Shown: positions 42,011 to 54,964, counted from the first letter of the stretch. The stretch is 60,000 nt of DNA from Takakia lepidozioides (GCA_030704615.1 CM060731.1:28026001-28086000); one strand, 5' to 3'. Translations and numbers: made by a program. The notes: a model not told the origin generated them from the sequence alone.

Positions 42011-44107
42011 ATGTGTAAGCAGGGCCTTCTGAAGGAGGCGGTGCAGAGATTGGATCTTATGGACCGACACGGGATTCGGGCCTGCTCTGACACATATGCT
42101 CGTCTCTTGCAGGGGTGTGCGAAGATGAAAGCCCTGGCAGATGGCAAGCAGGTCCACGCACATATGGTGAAAAGCGGATTTGAGCCAGATCTATTTGTGG
42201 GGAATTCGCTTGTGAGCATGTATGTGAAGTGCGGGAGTGTTGGGGATGCGCGCAGAGTGTTTGACAAAATGCTTAAACGAGATGTAGTCTCATGGACTGC
42301 GATGATTGCAGGATACGCTCAGCATGGGATTGGGAATGAGGCTTTAGCACTGTTTCGGCAAATGCAACGAGAATGTGTGAATCCAAACAAAGTCACCTTC
42401 CTTGGCATTCTCAATGCATGTGCCAGCCCAGTGTTCCTGGAAGAGGGCAAGCGGGTTCATTCCCTAGTTACCAGGAGTGGATTTGAATCAGACGTCCGTG
42501 TGGGGAATGCCCTTGTGAGCATGTATTGCAAGTGCAGGAGTGTGGTGGATGCGCGCAAAGTGTTCGACAGCATGTCTAGACGAGATGTGGTGTCATGGAA
42601 TGCGATGATTGCAGGATTTGCTCAGCACGGGTATGGCGAAGATGCTTTGGAACTTTTTGGGCGTATGCAACTTGACGGCGTGAAGCCAGACAGTGTCACC
42701 TTTCTCAGCATCCTCACCGCCTGTGCAAATCCGGGAGCCCTGGCTGAGGGTAAGCAGGTCCATGCCCACATCCTCAGAAGTGGATTTGAGTACAAAGTTC
42801 CTGTGGCAAATGCTCTCATCAGTATGTATGTCAGGTGTGGAAGCGTGCTGGATGCTCGCCAATTGTTTAACAAAATGCCTGAACGAGATGTGGTTTCATG
42901 GAATGCAATGATTCTAGGATATGCTCAGCACGGTCATGATGAGAAGGCATTTGATCTGTTCCAGAAGATGCAGCATGAAGGCATGAAACCGGACACCATC
43001 ACTTTCATGGGCATCCTAAACGTGTTTGCCAGCTTAGCAGCTCTAGAAGAGGGCAAGCGGGTTCATGGCCTCATCGTTGGAAGTGGATTCGACAGAGATG
43101 TCCGTGTGGGGACTACCCTCATCAACATGTATGCCAAGTGCGGCAGTTTGGTGAATGCACGTGAAGTATTCGACAAAATGCCTCACAGAAATGTGGTCTC
43201 ATGGACTGCAATGATTCTAGGATATTCTCAGCATGGGTATACCGAGGAGGTTTTTGAGCTCTTTGGTCAAATGCAGCATCTAGGTTTGAAGCCCGACAAG
43301 ATCACATTCGTTGGGGTTCTCTCGGCCTGCAGCCATGCAGGCCTAGTGAATGAAGGCCTGCACTACTTTCATGCCATGAGTCATAATTATGGCATTTCAC
43401 CAACAGAGGAGCATTGTGCCTGCATGGTGGACCTTCTTGGCCGTGCAGGAAGGTTGGAAGAGGCAGAGGACTTCATAAACAAAATGCCCCTTGAACCAGG
43501 TGCTTCCACATGGGGAGCCTTGCTCGGTGCCTGCAGAATCCATGGGAATGTGGAGCTCGCAGAACTTGCTGCAGAGCAGAAGCTTAGGTTAGAACCAGAC
43601 AATGCCGGAGTTTATGTGCTGCTGTCAAACATCTATGCTGCAGCTGGGAGGTGGGACGACAAAGCAAAGGTGAGAACAGTTATGGAAGACAAAGGTGTGA
43701 AGAAGGAGCCAGGGTGCAGCTGGATCGAGGTCAACAATAGGGTATATGTGTTCATTTCTGAGGATAGATCACACCCACAAACAGAGAAGATCTACGCGGA
43801 GCTTGAGGGATTGACCAGGCAGATGAAGGAAGCGGGTTTTGTGCTTGATAAGCGCTTCCTATTGCAGAAGGAACAGATCGAACTGTCTCTATGCTACCAT
43901 AGCGAAAAGTTAGCCATTGCTTTTGGGCTCATCAGCACACCCCCTGGGACAACTATCCGTATTATCAAAAACCTTAGAATATGTGGAGACTGCCACTCAG
44001 CCACCAAGTTCATATCCAAGATTGTTGGACGAAAAATTGTTGCAAGAGATGTTAATCGCTTTCATCATTTTGATAATGGGGTGTGCTCCTGTGGGGATTA
44101 TTGGTGA
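42011..44107 (+). CDS. PPR protein of the DYW class (organelle RNA editing factor)
   Basis: A single exon of 698 residues from the first in-frame ATG after an upstream stop (TGA at 41963). It holds a tandem array of about 15 pentatricopeptide motifs in P-L-S triplets, with repeated GKQVHAH, LVSMYVKCGSV and RDVVSWTAMI. E/E+ motifs follow (GCSWIEVNNRVYVF), then a full DYW domain with the zinc/deaminase residues HSE (43898-43906) and CGDCH, ending in CGDYW at the stop codon. Proteins of this class are imported into plastids or mitochondria, bind one RNA site through the PPR array, and the DYW domain deaminates C to U. No clear transit peptide is seen before the first repeat, so the true N-terminus could be longer through an unseen exon. 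The reading frame is intact. Confidence 0.93.
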   Translation: MCKQGLLKEAVQRLDLMDRHGIRACSDTYARLLQGCAKMKALADGKQVHAHMVKSGFEPDLFVGNSLVSMYVKCGSVGDARRVFDKMLKRDVVSWTAMIAGYAQHGIGNEALALFRQMQRECVNPNKVTFLGILNACASPVFLEEGKRVHSLVTRSGFESDVRVGNALVSMYCKCRSVVDARKVFDSMSRRDVVSWNAMIAGFAQHGYGEDALELFGRMQLDGVKPDSVTFLSILTACANPGALAEGKQVHAHILRSGFEYKVPVANALISMYVRCGSVLDARQLFNKMPERDVVSWNAMILGYAQHGHDEKAFDLFQKMQHEGMKPDTITFMGILNVFASLAALEEGKRVHGLIVGSGFDRDVRVGTTLINMYAKCGSLVNAREVFDKMPHRNVVSWTAMILGYSQHGYTEEVFELFGQMQHLGLKPDKITFVGVLSACSHAGLVNEGLHYFHAMSHNYGISPTEEHCACMVDLLGRAGRLEEAEDFINKMPLEPGASTWGALLGACRIHGNVELAELAAEQKLRLEPDNAGVYVLLSNIYAAAGRWDDKAKVRTVMEDKGVKKEPGCSWIEVNNRVYVFISEDRSHPQTEKIYAELEGLTRQMKEAGFVLDKRFLLQKEQIELSLCYHSEKLAIAFGLISTPPGTTIRIIKNLRICGDCHSATKFISKIVGRKIVARDVNRFHHFDNGVCSCGDYW

Positions 44108-46669
44108 TCATGAGCTCTGGAACTCTCTTGAACTTAGTAATTGGTGATGGTGGGAAGACCTTTCCTCTACTGGGGGTCGTGTAGAGAGCATGCTGCGTGC
44201 ATTGGCCAGTGCAATCAGTGCGGGGAGGTCAAATAGGTGAAGAATTGAGTCACACGCACTTGGGTTGGCCATGGCAACTCCGACAAAGATGCTGTTGCTG
44301 TGCAGGTAAAGGGAGAGGGAGGTAGGGAGAAAATTATTGCAGACACTGTGCCTGATCCTTTTCTTACTACCCACCACATTCCAGCCTTGTGGGAAAGGCC
44401 GTTAGTCACACCAGTAACACCCTCCTAGGGCCTCTGTTTACATGCCATATTCCTTCTGTGCTGCTTCCTATGGTCTGCAGGGGTAGTTAAGGGCCACTTC
44501 CAGTATCATAGCCAATCACTATCGAGTCTTTTTTCTTCTTCCTCTGTTGGTTATTAGTTTGGTTATCAGACTTTCTTGCAAAAGAGCTGCTTTTGTACCT
44601 TGGGTTTGGTGTTGCTTTTCAAATGTGAATCTGGAATCAAGAGCACTTCAATCTTTTTTGACACCAATGGCAATTTGTACTTTTAATTTCATACCCAAGG
44701 GGAAACAGGACCAGGTTTGGTTTGAGGGCGATTTGCTCAGTCTGACAGAAGTAACCTGCTTCATGCCTGCAGGGAATGGCACAATATCTGGGGCTGGCAA
44801 ATGGGCAGTGCAGTATCTGAGCTTTGCTAGGACATTCTTTGCACCTTCTTTCGAGATGAACAGGCATGTCCACCTGTGCTCAGCAGTTTAATGAACATGG
44901 AGTGCCCAGTCTTTTCCCCAAACTGGAGTGCATGTCAGAAGCATGTGAGTTGCTCCGCCAGTACTGGCTATTCCCTTAAACTCTACTCGATTTAGGTTTG
45001 CACAATTTATTTATCCCTTTTACTCTTCATTCGATATATCTGTTTGAAGCCTTTTATATTGCGTATGGGAGCATGGATTCAAGTAGCTGCGACCAACTTG
45101 TTGTCAGATTCAGCGGAGATGTTTTGCAGAGGGTTGGGGGGCGGCGTCGTCTGTTGATCTTTGCAGCCAGGTATATATTTTGCATTGCTTTGTATTGGAG
45201 GTTAGACGCATCTGTGTAGGCCCCTCTGAAAGGATAGGGTGCAAACCAATCCATTAAGGATAGTAAAGTAGGCAACCACCAGCAGTACATCCTCAACATT
45301 CTATTACTGGGGAGCACCTCGTCAAAACTGCGAAGAATCAGCTCATTGGCAGGCGCTAATCTGTAATCTCCTATCTGTCTGTGTGAGTTTGGGTGGTCTC
45401 TTTTACACAACCATGACGGTAAACCTCATCATGAGTTTTCTGTGAATGTTGTTAGAGTGAGGTCAGTGGAAGAGACCTAAGCCATGGCACAGTCTCTTCA
45501 CTTTTAAAGCTCTGGACCTGCTCACTTCACATGTGACCCTAGGTCCATTGCTGGAAGGCGTTACCTGTGAGCCAGAGCTGCCACAAGGTTCTTGGTCTGC
45601 TCCAAAGAGGTTGTGCCAGGGTCTCATGTTTCCATTTGAGACACCCAAAAATAGACTGACAACTGTCCCTACAAAGATGGATAGTGGGATGGTAGGTGAA
45701 GGAAGATGAGGAGGGTTCCACTTTTATGACATTGTTGGAGGACCTCAAGGTGCAGGCCACCGATGCTGCAAATTAGACTTGCTTCCGCAGAGACTGTTGG
45801 TTCCAGCAATGAGCTTGACACATTGATTTGGACGAGTAGAGGAGAACAGAAACCTGGAGGACATCAAAGAGGAGGCAGAGGTAATTCCAGACACATGTCT
45901 AATTGTTTATCTTTTGTGTGCAAGTGAATTCCCTCAACTGATTGGCCAAATAAGGGACCTAGGTCTGGGTTGCTGCAAGTTCTCTTGTATGGCTGGATGG
46001 CAAATGGTTCAGTGCCAGGTTTGGAATGAGGGAATGACTCTTGTAGCAGGGGTTCCACTGCATGCCTTGATTTCCCATTTCAGTCCAAAAACGTAGTTTC
46101 TATGCATCTTAATCAGGCCAGAAGAAGTTTGGTTTGTAGTACTGCTAACAATGAAAAACGTCTTTTCTTAACTTCAAGTTCCCGAAGAGTGTGGCCTGTT
46201 TTTTGTATGCTTCTTTATTCGGCACATTTCCCAGTGTGGGAAACACCTTCGAATCCCACTGTTCGTCAATGCTGGGATTAAAGTAGATTTGTGCCAGGCT
46301 TCAGCTGGTTCATGTTTTACTACTATCCCCTCCACCATGTCCCTGATCTTGGTTCTCAATCTCGATTACGTGGTCCATGAATTTGGTCTGCATGTACCTA
46401 TCCATTGGCATCGTTGTGCTTGCAGATTGAGGAGAGGGGAGCGAGTAGAGTCTAATGGGAAGAGGTTACAAAGTACTGAGGAGGAAACAGGTGCAGAAGC
46501 AACCTCTTGTCCTCGTGGTCCGTGGATAGCAAATGAAAGACATACATGCCCCTCTACAGTCTCTCCCTTGTATTCTACAACACATACATGGAGTACATGC
46601 AGGCCCTACCTTTTCATTCAATAAAATGGTGAATTCTAAACTTTGTTTGTTCAAGTTATAGTTTTAGAA
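44108..46669. other. Intergenic region downstream of PPR gene
   Basis: No gene, RNA or clear transposon was recognised in 2.5 kb. Short frames (up to 114 codons at 44547) show no motif or consistent splice pattern. The first part must hold the PPR gene's 3' UTR. Unspliced non-coding exons cannot be excluded. Confidence 0.45.
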
Positions 46670-46885
46670 AAAATATTCTCGCTATTTTAAAATATAGGAA
46701 ACCTGGATTGACAGCTCACACTTTGGGACTTTGGGCCCATCGCGGAAAAATTAATCCCCTTTCGTATGTAAGCCACAACTCAGCATACAGGAGACACCAT
46801 CCCCAGTAAGGTTGCAGGATTCTGAGCCTAAACCATTGGGGTGACACAAAGTGCACATCCAACAGAGCTATCTGCTGCTGGTAAT
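46670..46885 (-). mobile_element. tRNA-derived SINE copy 3, diverged
   Basis: The left end (GGAAACCTGGATTGACAGCTCACA) and right end (ACATCCAACAGAGCTATCTGCTGCTGG) correspond to those of the copies at 24820 and 30880. The - strand head still shows a tRNA-like order, but both boxes carry substitutions, so this is an older copy. The sequence from 46886 to 48568 next to it shows no recognisable gene. Confidence 0.5.
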
Positions 46886-48568
46886 TTTATATTCGTTTGT
46901 AGAAGTGGATCCATCAAGTACATATTTTAGGTCTCAAACCCCAATATTATGTCATTCACCACAATTTTCAGGAGATAAGACTTGTCGAATAAACCCCCTT
47001 TTGTGGTTGTGATATGAATGCAAAAACAATCTGGACACCCTATCAATGTAATGGAGAGATCAAAGCTAAATTTCTGGAGGCCTAAACATTTCATACTTAC
47101 GTTGTCTTTTCTCGGGAAATGTGGTGCAAGTGATGGTGAGATGGAGCATAACCCCTTATTATAATAACCCAGACCACCAGGTTTCTAGTTTCTAGTTTCT
47201 ACACCTCCTGCATCCTCAACAAAACAGCCAAGCAACAAGTCCAACTTGCATAAGCGGTGGCGATCGGAGTTGTGAAGGGTGCGGGTGCGGCACTCTCAAT
47301 ATCCATGAATACTTGAGAAGTAATCGCTCAACTCAGCTCGCATCGGGTTTCTCCCATTCACATACCCCTGCTCGTCATCAGGCTGCTCAACAAACGTTCA
47401 ACTCTTCAAAATGGATGAAAAATCGTAGCGAATAGATGGAAATGCTTACCGCCGTTGGACAGAGCAGCCCTACAAATGTAAGTAGCCCTTGTTGTCCAAG
47501 GGTCGAGTGTCAAGTGCCCTTCATTGGCCGGTGACACTGACTGCTGCAAAGGACGTCGACGTTGGGCCCCCTTTTTTCCATAATACACGGCAACTAAGTT
47601 AACGTGTAACGTAAGTTACTTAAGAGGCCTCTTGTTACCCGTCCAAGTTGCTTGCCCACATGGACGTCTACACGGACAGCGATACCACGTTGTGTATGCA
47701 CAACTTCCTTGCCTGCCAATGGCCCCATTGATCCTGAATGCACAAATGTGCTCACCTAGACTTGCCTCGCTTCAAATCGTGTGCGAAGGCTTTGGTTGGT
47801 TGAAGTGTTTTGTGTTGCGAGCCAAGGATGCTGACTAGATGGTAAGTAGAGGCAATGCACCACTAATTCATGCTCATATACACTCTGCAGGCCATGATTC
47901 AATCTGCTCAACTCGTGATCCAAGGTGAATGCTTCACAGATACAAGGGGATAATTAACTTGCTCTCTGTATGCCTAATTGCTCCGTGCGCGTCCTCATCA
48001 CAAGACTCCAGCGTAACTGCAGTAAGGCGGGATACGTAAAAAGTCATGTACGCTGCAAATACGGTTGGCTCTGATCGGCATTGTCGATAGCCAGGGTTAA
48101 GCCATATTCAGCGACTCATGGATGAAGTAGGCGGATTTTCGTCGGTTTTGGGGGGATTTTAGTTGTGAGGATGCCCCAATATTCAGGTAGCTGGTGGATG
48201 TCGTCCATCCCGTGATGGCCAGTAATTATGCTAATCCCGAGATACGGGGGTTGAGCAAGTGTTAGCGAGTGGAGTAATAAGTAGTGGCGGGTGGTGCTGA
48301 GCTTGTCCTGTCTCAGCTGTCACATCGCCGGGACACCTTGCAGGCCCTTCTGCCAGGATCCAAGGCGGCATTCTTCAAGCTCGCTCTTGCTCCAGGCATC
48401 CAAGCTTTGAATCACATCTAGTGTTGTAGTCTGGGGATGGAAAATCTGTTGGAATGCCACTCTTGCGCTCTGTGCCAGCCTTGCTAAGCTTCCCAATCTG
48501 CAGTCAGTGGATGCTGTAAACTTGCGCGCGGTTCAATCTTGCTGCACTACTCTGTGTGTTGATGCTCT

Positions 48569-48758
48569 GTAACATCATCGCAGTTACCCTATTCTTTCGG
48601 TGGTCTTGCGTTGCTTCGCACAGATCTGGTGCGCTTTCAAGAAACTTGGGATGGTTGGTGATCTGTGAACTAGCACATCGTGAACGGGCTCGCAACACAC
48701 TTGCAGAGTTGGATCGGTGAGTGAAATCTTCTGGAGGGCAACTTTTGGTATTCTATCT
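48569..48758 (+). repeat. Upstream copy of the KNOX leader
   Basis: About 190 bp that recur at 49191-49380 with a 622-bp offset and roughly 95 percent identity. Both copies end with TTGGATCGGTGAGTGAAATC, which includes a possible splice donor. The downstream copy lies 135 bp before the KNOX ATG, so the upstream copy may be a second, duplicated first exon and promoter-proximal region. Confidence 0.8.
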
Positions 48759-49190
48759 CTGCTCTGGTGTGGACGTGAATTAGCCTATGTGCATGTAGAG
48801 CGCTTGCGCCACTAATTAATTTGTTCGTATGTCTACGTCTGCAAAGGGATCAAGTCCACCTTCTGGCAGTGTGTCCAGAGGAGACAGCGGAGACACGTCT
48901 TGAAGTGTATCTGGGATCTGAAGGGATCGCATTCTTGGAGAAATAAGCCTTCAAGGAGCTTCTAAAATAGCAACTTTTGTACTGCCCGGATAGGGCATTC
49001 TGTAGATCGATGGTCCAGAAAGCAAGTTACAACCCTATAGCGCGCTCTTTAAGATGCAAGGTTTCTAGATAAGGACTATTTTGTACCATTAAGGGATATC
49101 CGTGGACAGTGTCAGACAGAGTCTAACAGCAGGGGAGGATAAGTAATGCTGCGAAACACATCTATATAGCTGGTTTGATCGGGCGAAGCT

Positions 49191-49380
49191 TGTAACATCA
49201 TCGCGGTGACCTATTCTTTTGGTGGTCTTGCGTTGCTTCGCACAGATCTGGTGTGCCTTCAAGAAACTTGGGACGGTCGGAGATCTGTGAACTAGCACAT
49301 CGTGAACGGGCTCGCAACACACTTGCAGAGTTGGATCGGTGAGTGAAATCTTCTGGAGGGGAGCTTTTGGTATTCTGTCG
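49191..49380 (+). repeat. Downstream copy of the KNOX leader (possible 5' UTR exon)
   Basis: Partner of 48569-48758. A donor-like GATCG|GTGAGT near 49340 and an acceptor-like CTTCCTTCAG at about 49474 would remove a 5' UTR intron before the ATG at 49515. That is a common arrangement in plant KNOX genes, but it is inferred. Confidence 0.6.
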
Positions 49381-49514
49381 AAGTTTGGTATAAGGACTTT
49401 AGACCTCTTCAACGCTATTTCATCTGTGAAAGATCATATTGATCATGTACTTATCAAAGTTGTTGTCTTCCTTCAGGCCAGATTTGTAATCTCACCAAAA
49501 GAGCCAAAAACGCG

Positions 49515-52500
49515 ATGGCATTCAACAGTCTGTCAAACGATGTTTCCCTGCAACAGTTTCCAGAACTTTGGGAAAGCTCTAGGTTTGCTCAGAGACAGGA
49601 TTCCCTTGAGAAGAATCACACCGAGAGCTTTCACGAAAGGCAAACGGCAAAGAACTCTCAGGAAAGCTTACAAATCCGTGAGCGCGTGATGCAAAATCAG
49701 CACACTGGCGCCATCGGGGAAGGAAGCAAAGGCAAGGAGCCCATGAGAAATTCAGACGAAGACGCACATGATATGCTTGCAAGCGAGCAAGAAAGCATCA
49801 AACACGGGACTCCCACCTGGCTCAGCAGTGCTCTGTTGAGGCAGCAGGCACAATCGTCATGTGATGATACTGAGGGTGACCCGCGTGATGCCACAGACAA
49901 GTGGTGTCCTGTTTGTGCAGCGAGTGGCTCACAATGTATGTGCGCCATGCCGATGCATGCTGCTGATGCCAGCACTTCATCGTTCCCAAATCAGAACTAT
50001 GCGCATTGGCTGTCAATGCAAGGGGCCATGCATGCTCCCCAGCACAGAGATGAACTTGGTGAAAATTCAAAGGACTTCACCTTCAGGAGGGCTCACCACT
50101 CGAGTCGAATGGCTACTGAGCTAAATCTTTCCCCCGCTGGACAAGCCAGAGGGCAGCAGTTTTTGGAAGTGCGACATAGCGATTCTGGCCCCAGGCACGG
50201 AGAGTATGAGAGAGCTCACCAGGTATTTAGGCTTGGTCCAATTAAATGTGCTCACTTGATTACTATGCATGTGCTTAAGCTGACTCATTCTAATGCCCTT
50301 TGTGGTTTTCAAATCTGTCGTGAATTGCATGTCTTGACGATGCAGTTCTCCCACACGGCAAACTTTCTGAGCTGCATTTGCGCTTGCTTATGTGAGGCTC
50401 CTGGACGTATCTTCTAGCCTGGTAAGATCCGCTAACGATCTTTTGGCGATGCAGACTGACTGGGAGTCTGCAAGGCAAAAAGAAGAATGGGAAAATGCGC
50501 GAAACAAAGCAATGATTGTGGCACATCCTCTATATCCAGACCTGCTGGCAGCCCATGCTGAGTGTCTTCGTGTTGGCACACCTGTTGATCAGCTCCCACA
50601 CATAGAGGCACAATTGGGGAAGGCTCAGGAAGTAACCGATAAGTATGGTGTTCTACACCCGGACCAGCTCGATATTCAGCCAGAAGAGAAGGTTGAGCTT
50701 GATCAGTTCATGGTGAGAGACCCTTTTGAACAAGAATCTTTCCTTAACATGAGTTTCTTTTAATGGACTCGTCAAGTGCTCCTTTTATCTACAACTTTGA
50801 AAAAATAAGAGAGGATTCAACATAGGTACTAACTCTAGCAAGCCCACATTCATGCTATTTGAAAGATTCAGATGACAGGACTTTCTATGCCATGCCTGTA
50901 ACATGACCGGATGAAAACTATCGAGGGAAATCCTCGACTGGTTGAGCTCTATCTAGTAATTCAGTTTACTCATGTCATATTATAATAGAAAACTCAGACC
51001 TCCTCTCTTTTCCCAAACTGACTTGTAGAAAGTCTTTCTTCTAAATCTTATCATCATCTCAACTAATTTTCTTTCAGATTCTTGTTTTCCATGATGTTAA
51101 TACAGAAGTGGCCTCCTTTTCAGAGCTGGCACCGCAGCTGGTGAGCTGTAAGATAACTTGTGACGCACTTCTGGTTTGATTTTTGTAGGCCCAGTATATT
51201 TTGCTCCTCACTGCATTTAAGGATCAGCTGCAAGAGCATGTTTACGGTGATGTGACTGACGCTATGATGTCATGCTGGGAGTTGGAGCAGGCACTTTACA
51301 GTCTGACAGGTGAGGCAGGGGTTGCAAGATAAATTAAGGTTTTCGAGACTAAAAGGACATGTGAGAAGGATGCAAGGTCATGTATTGTGCGCTTCAAATG
51401 TTAGAAAGAGAGCTCGAAAAAGCCAGCCTGGAAAGCTCCACATGGCAATTTAAGTAGAAATCAAGTACTTATTCTACCAGTAATCGCAGATGTCTTGAAG
51501 TCTTAACATGTCCATAAATCTGGCCCCAGACTCGATACTAAATTGAAACTAAATTGAAACTAAATTTCGCTGAGGCGCTCGTGGGGTCAGTCCATCTACC
51601 ACCAAGGTTTGTACTCTGAACTCGAAAGTTCTCTCATCGCGATGAGAAATCGGTTAGGTATAGGCACTCAATTGACTCTGTAAGTGTCAGCTGATGCATC
51701 TTTTGTATGCAGTTGACATGACATTAATACTAGTTAGAATTATAGAGCTTGACTGTAGGACATAGACTGGTGGAAAGTGTAGGTTTTGTTGTTACTCAGC
51801 AACTGAAGTCTATAGTCCGTACTGTATTAATTATTTTTCTCCAGGAGGAGCTGCAACTTGCAAGCAAGACAAGTAAACCTTGACCATCTGAATGTTTTGT
51901 TAGTAGGATGATTGGAAGCTTTACTATATGGTACAGGCAAGTCAGGATGGCTAAATTAATCAACTCCATTGCGCTAACTAGGATATTGATTCCTCTGCAT
52001 AAGGGTTTCTAGATCTTAAGAAGTGGTGTGAATATGAAAGACAGGAAATATTGTCTTGCAGTGGTATGAAATTCGCTACTCAGAAAACAAAACTTTTTGG
52101 TTCAAAAACTGAATTCTTAAAACCATTTTAATGTGTGAACTCAACAGGAGTATCCCCTGGGGAAGGCACAGGAGCTACTATGTCTGATGACGATGAAGAA
52201 TATGACAGTGATTATTGTGCATATGACCCGGGCCTGGACCCCCAGGATAGTGGCGGGTTTGGGCCACTGGTACCTACTGAAACAGAGCGTACACTTATGG
52301 AACGTGTGCGTCAAGAGCTCAAATGTGAGCTCAAGCAGGCAAGCGTTCATTCTACCTTGAACACTCACATCCTGGGCTTCACCCTCGCTTCACCATAATA
52401 TATTATATGTCTGAACCTTTAGCACATTCTGCCATGCAAATTAAGTTTACATTAAATTCATACATATAGAGATGTGACCCAGACTCCTAATCCTCCACGT

Positions 52501-53250
52501 GCGCGTTTAATTGTCCAAGATAGACGCTTGCTGTAATTCTTGGTGCTGGAGAAAACTAACTTGGACCAAGTTTATCTGCAGCCACTGTCCTTCCATGAAT
52601 TCAGCACTCTGGAAGGCGGACCAGTTAATACTGTTCAAGGGTTGATGCTACAGTGCCCAACTATTCAGTTCAATCTATATTCCTCGAGAGCTCGATCCAA
52701 CCTAGGAAATAAACTGCACCTACATAACTAGGGAAATTCACGGAGCACATAGAGGACAAGTGCTTACTGAAAGTAATTTTAAACACATTTGACACGTGCA
52801 TGTGCAGGGTTATCGAGCAAGGATCGTGGATGTTCGGGAGGAGATTTTGCGCAAACGCCGGGCTGGCAAGCTGCCTGAAGGCACAACCACTATACTGAAG
52901 GCCTGGTGGCATGCGCACTCCAAATGGCCTTATCCAACGGTACTACACCTACCATCAGCCAGAGAATAGAACAAGACAGCTAGTAATTACATGGGGTCTC
53001 ATTTTTATATATATTGGAGGTCATGAAATGCTTTGAGTAAGTCCATATTCTGTTGCGTTGTTTTACGTAACCCCCTCTAATTGACTTGTATACCTATGTT
53101 GTAAAGGAGGATGAGAAGGAGCGATTGATCCAGGAGACAGGGCTGGAGCTCAAGCAAGTGAATAACTGGTTTATTAACCAACGCAAACGCAATTGGCATA
53201 GTAACCCCTTATCATCATCATCAGATATGAAGAACAAGCGCAAGAGGTAG
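49515..53250 (+). CDS. Class II KNOX homeodomain transcription factor, six exons
   Basis: Exons 49515-50222, 50455-50712, 51189-51309, 52148-52338, 52808-52939 and 53107-53250 encode 517 residues with all phases matching. Exon 1 is a low-complexity Gln/Ser-rich region with a Cys cluster. Exon 2 carries KNOX1 ([20 protein letters not shown]). Exon 3 carries KNOX2 ([20 protein letters not shown]). Exon 4 has the linker [20 protein letters not shown] and [20 protein letters not shown], leading into the ELK domain. Exons 5 and 6 hold the TALE homeodomain, with the PYP loop (SKWPYPTEDEKERL) and recognition helix [13 protein letters not shown]. The linker and KNOX1 text fit class II (KNAT3/4/5/7-like) rather than class I. 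These factors pair with BELL proteins and act in the nucleus in differentiation, wall formation and the sporophyte programme. Intron 4 has a GC donor (CAG|GCAAGC). The frame is intact. Confidence 0.93.
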
Positions 53251-53965
53251 GTGGTAGTCCTCTCTCTGATAGTAGCAGTGTCAAGGAGATATTGTAGCTA
53301 TATCTGAGATCTTCCTTCATGTCTAATTGTCTTTGCTTTTCTTTTCCTCTATGATCACTAATACTGCTGGCCATGTGAACAACTGCGTACAAGGCTTCTA
53401 GCACTCCATCAGGCGACTCAGATTTTACCCTACTATGTGTTTTAAATCATGATCTCTTTGGCAATCTACTTATGTCAAATATGGGCCTGTAAATAACTTT
53501 GGACAATTCAAGTAAAATCTGAATTCTCTGTACACCTAGTATTACTAAGAATTTGATCTGTTAAGATTGTTCCATGCACAAGCAAATGTTATACAAACAG
53601 TTTGACCTCCAAGAGAATTATAAGAGACTCCTTAATTTCCCACTAAACCTGACCAATTTTGGGCTGTTCAATTTTTTTATAACTTCTAAGTTCTCTTTTG
53701 TTTTAAATGTGCAGCTGGTGACTTCAATGTGGGCTACTTCAATGCTGACTAGGTACCTTCGTTGAGGTCACCTCTGGACTCTGCAAGGTCTATAAATCTG
53801 TTTTCAAGTGATTAGCATGCATGTTTGGTGATGATGTTCACATATCTGCCAATGGCTAGCTGCGTGGTGCATTTTATTGGGCAGTATCTAAATGGAGCTC
53901 GGCTAGGAATCATGATTCACCAAGAGGTGGTCTTAGGTCTATCAGAAAGAAACTATTAGCCAAGT
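53251..53965. other. KNOX 3' flank
   Basis: No further exon is clearly supported. The sequence AAGAG|GTAGGT at the stop codon resembles a splice donor, so an alternative longer C-terminus is possible. No acceptor and frame stood out. Confidence 0.4.
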
Positions 53966-54093
53966 GAAAGGGGTTATTTGGTTAATTCGCCTTCCTCGCT
54001 GAATTGTGAAAGCGGTTATTTCGGTTATTTCCCCTTCCTTGCTGAATTGTGAAAGCGGTTATTTCGGTTATTTGGGCTTCCTCGCTGAATTGT
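53966..54093. repeat. 43-bp tandem repeat, three units
   Basis: Three adjacent units of about 43 bp (53966-54007, 54008-54050, 54051-54093), each reading GAAAGCGGTTATTT(C/G)GGTTA followed by CTTCCTCGCTGAATTGT. The second and third are nearly identical. From here to 54960 no other feature was seen. Confidence 0.9.
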
Positions 54094-54964
54094 GAACTGT
54101 TGTTCTTTTTTATGAATTTGAAGTAATGATAATAACTTTATGCCTAGAAATTCGACTTGTGAAGGACTTTACCTGCACCTTTTCTTGACAGTAAGCTACT
54201 TTCAACTGTGGCCTGTCTGTGAACACAACCCTCTCACTATAATGATTTGTGAGCAGTTGCACAGTTGCTCCCAGGTGTTTCCCTTTAAATACCATATGTC
54301 TGTTTATAGTTAGCGTTATCTTGGAAGTTGGCATTCTTCATTTTTTGGGAAGAGGATCTTATTTACACTAACTTCAGTTGGCATCAGATATATACATATA
54401 GATAAGAGGAGAAAATTCAGGTTGTCAATTGTGGATCATAGCAATTTTCAAAACCTCTCATGAACAAAGTCCAGATTTCCATCTTCATCGGTGGTTAATG
54501 TGTAGAAACACCTAATGTTTGCCCTACATTAACCCTAAACCCTACATAACTGCCTACATAAGCTTTGAAGTTTGAAAGGTTACATGTATACTTCACCTTT
54601 GCTTGTTTTTTTGTAGTCATAGGGTAGATGAAGTTTATGTGTGGTAATATGTTTCAATGCTTATTTACTAACAATGGGCTATCACTTATATATGGCAAAT
54701 ACATGTTATCATTCTTTTAGGTTGTTTGATTTTTTTCCAACCTCAGGTGAAGTGTGCATGTGATAGTAACCGGAACCATGGATTCCAAATACTTGAGACC
54801 ACCTCCCAACACTGAAACTAACCTCTTGCCAATAGGTATTGGATTTCAATGTTTGATTTTCAAAATCAGTACTTAAACAGGATGCGAGGAAGGGAAAAAC
54901 TGCTTTGGTGGACAGAACTTAACCGATCCAGCCCCGTTCAGTCATCCATTATGTCACTTGAGCA

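Noticed and set aside
44547-44891. 114-codon + strand frame
   Set aside because: No domain, no supportive splice pattern and ordinary length for chance in this composition.
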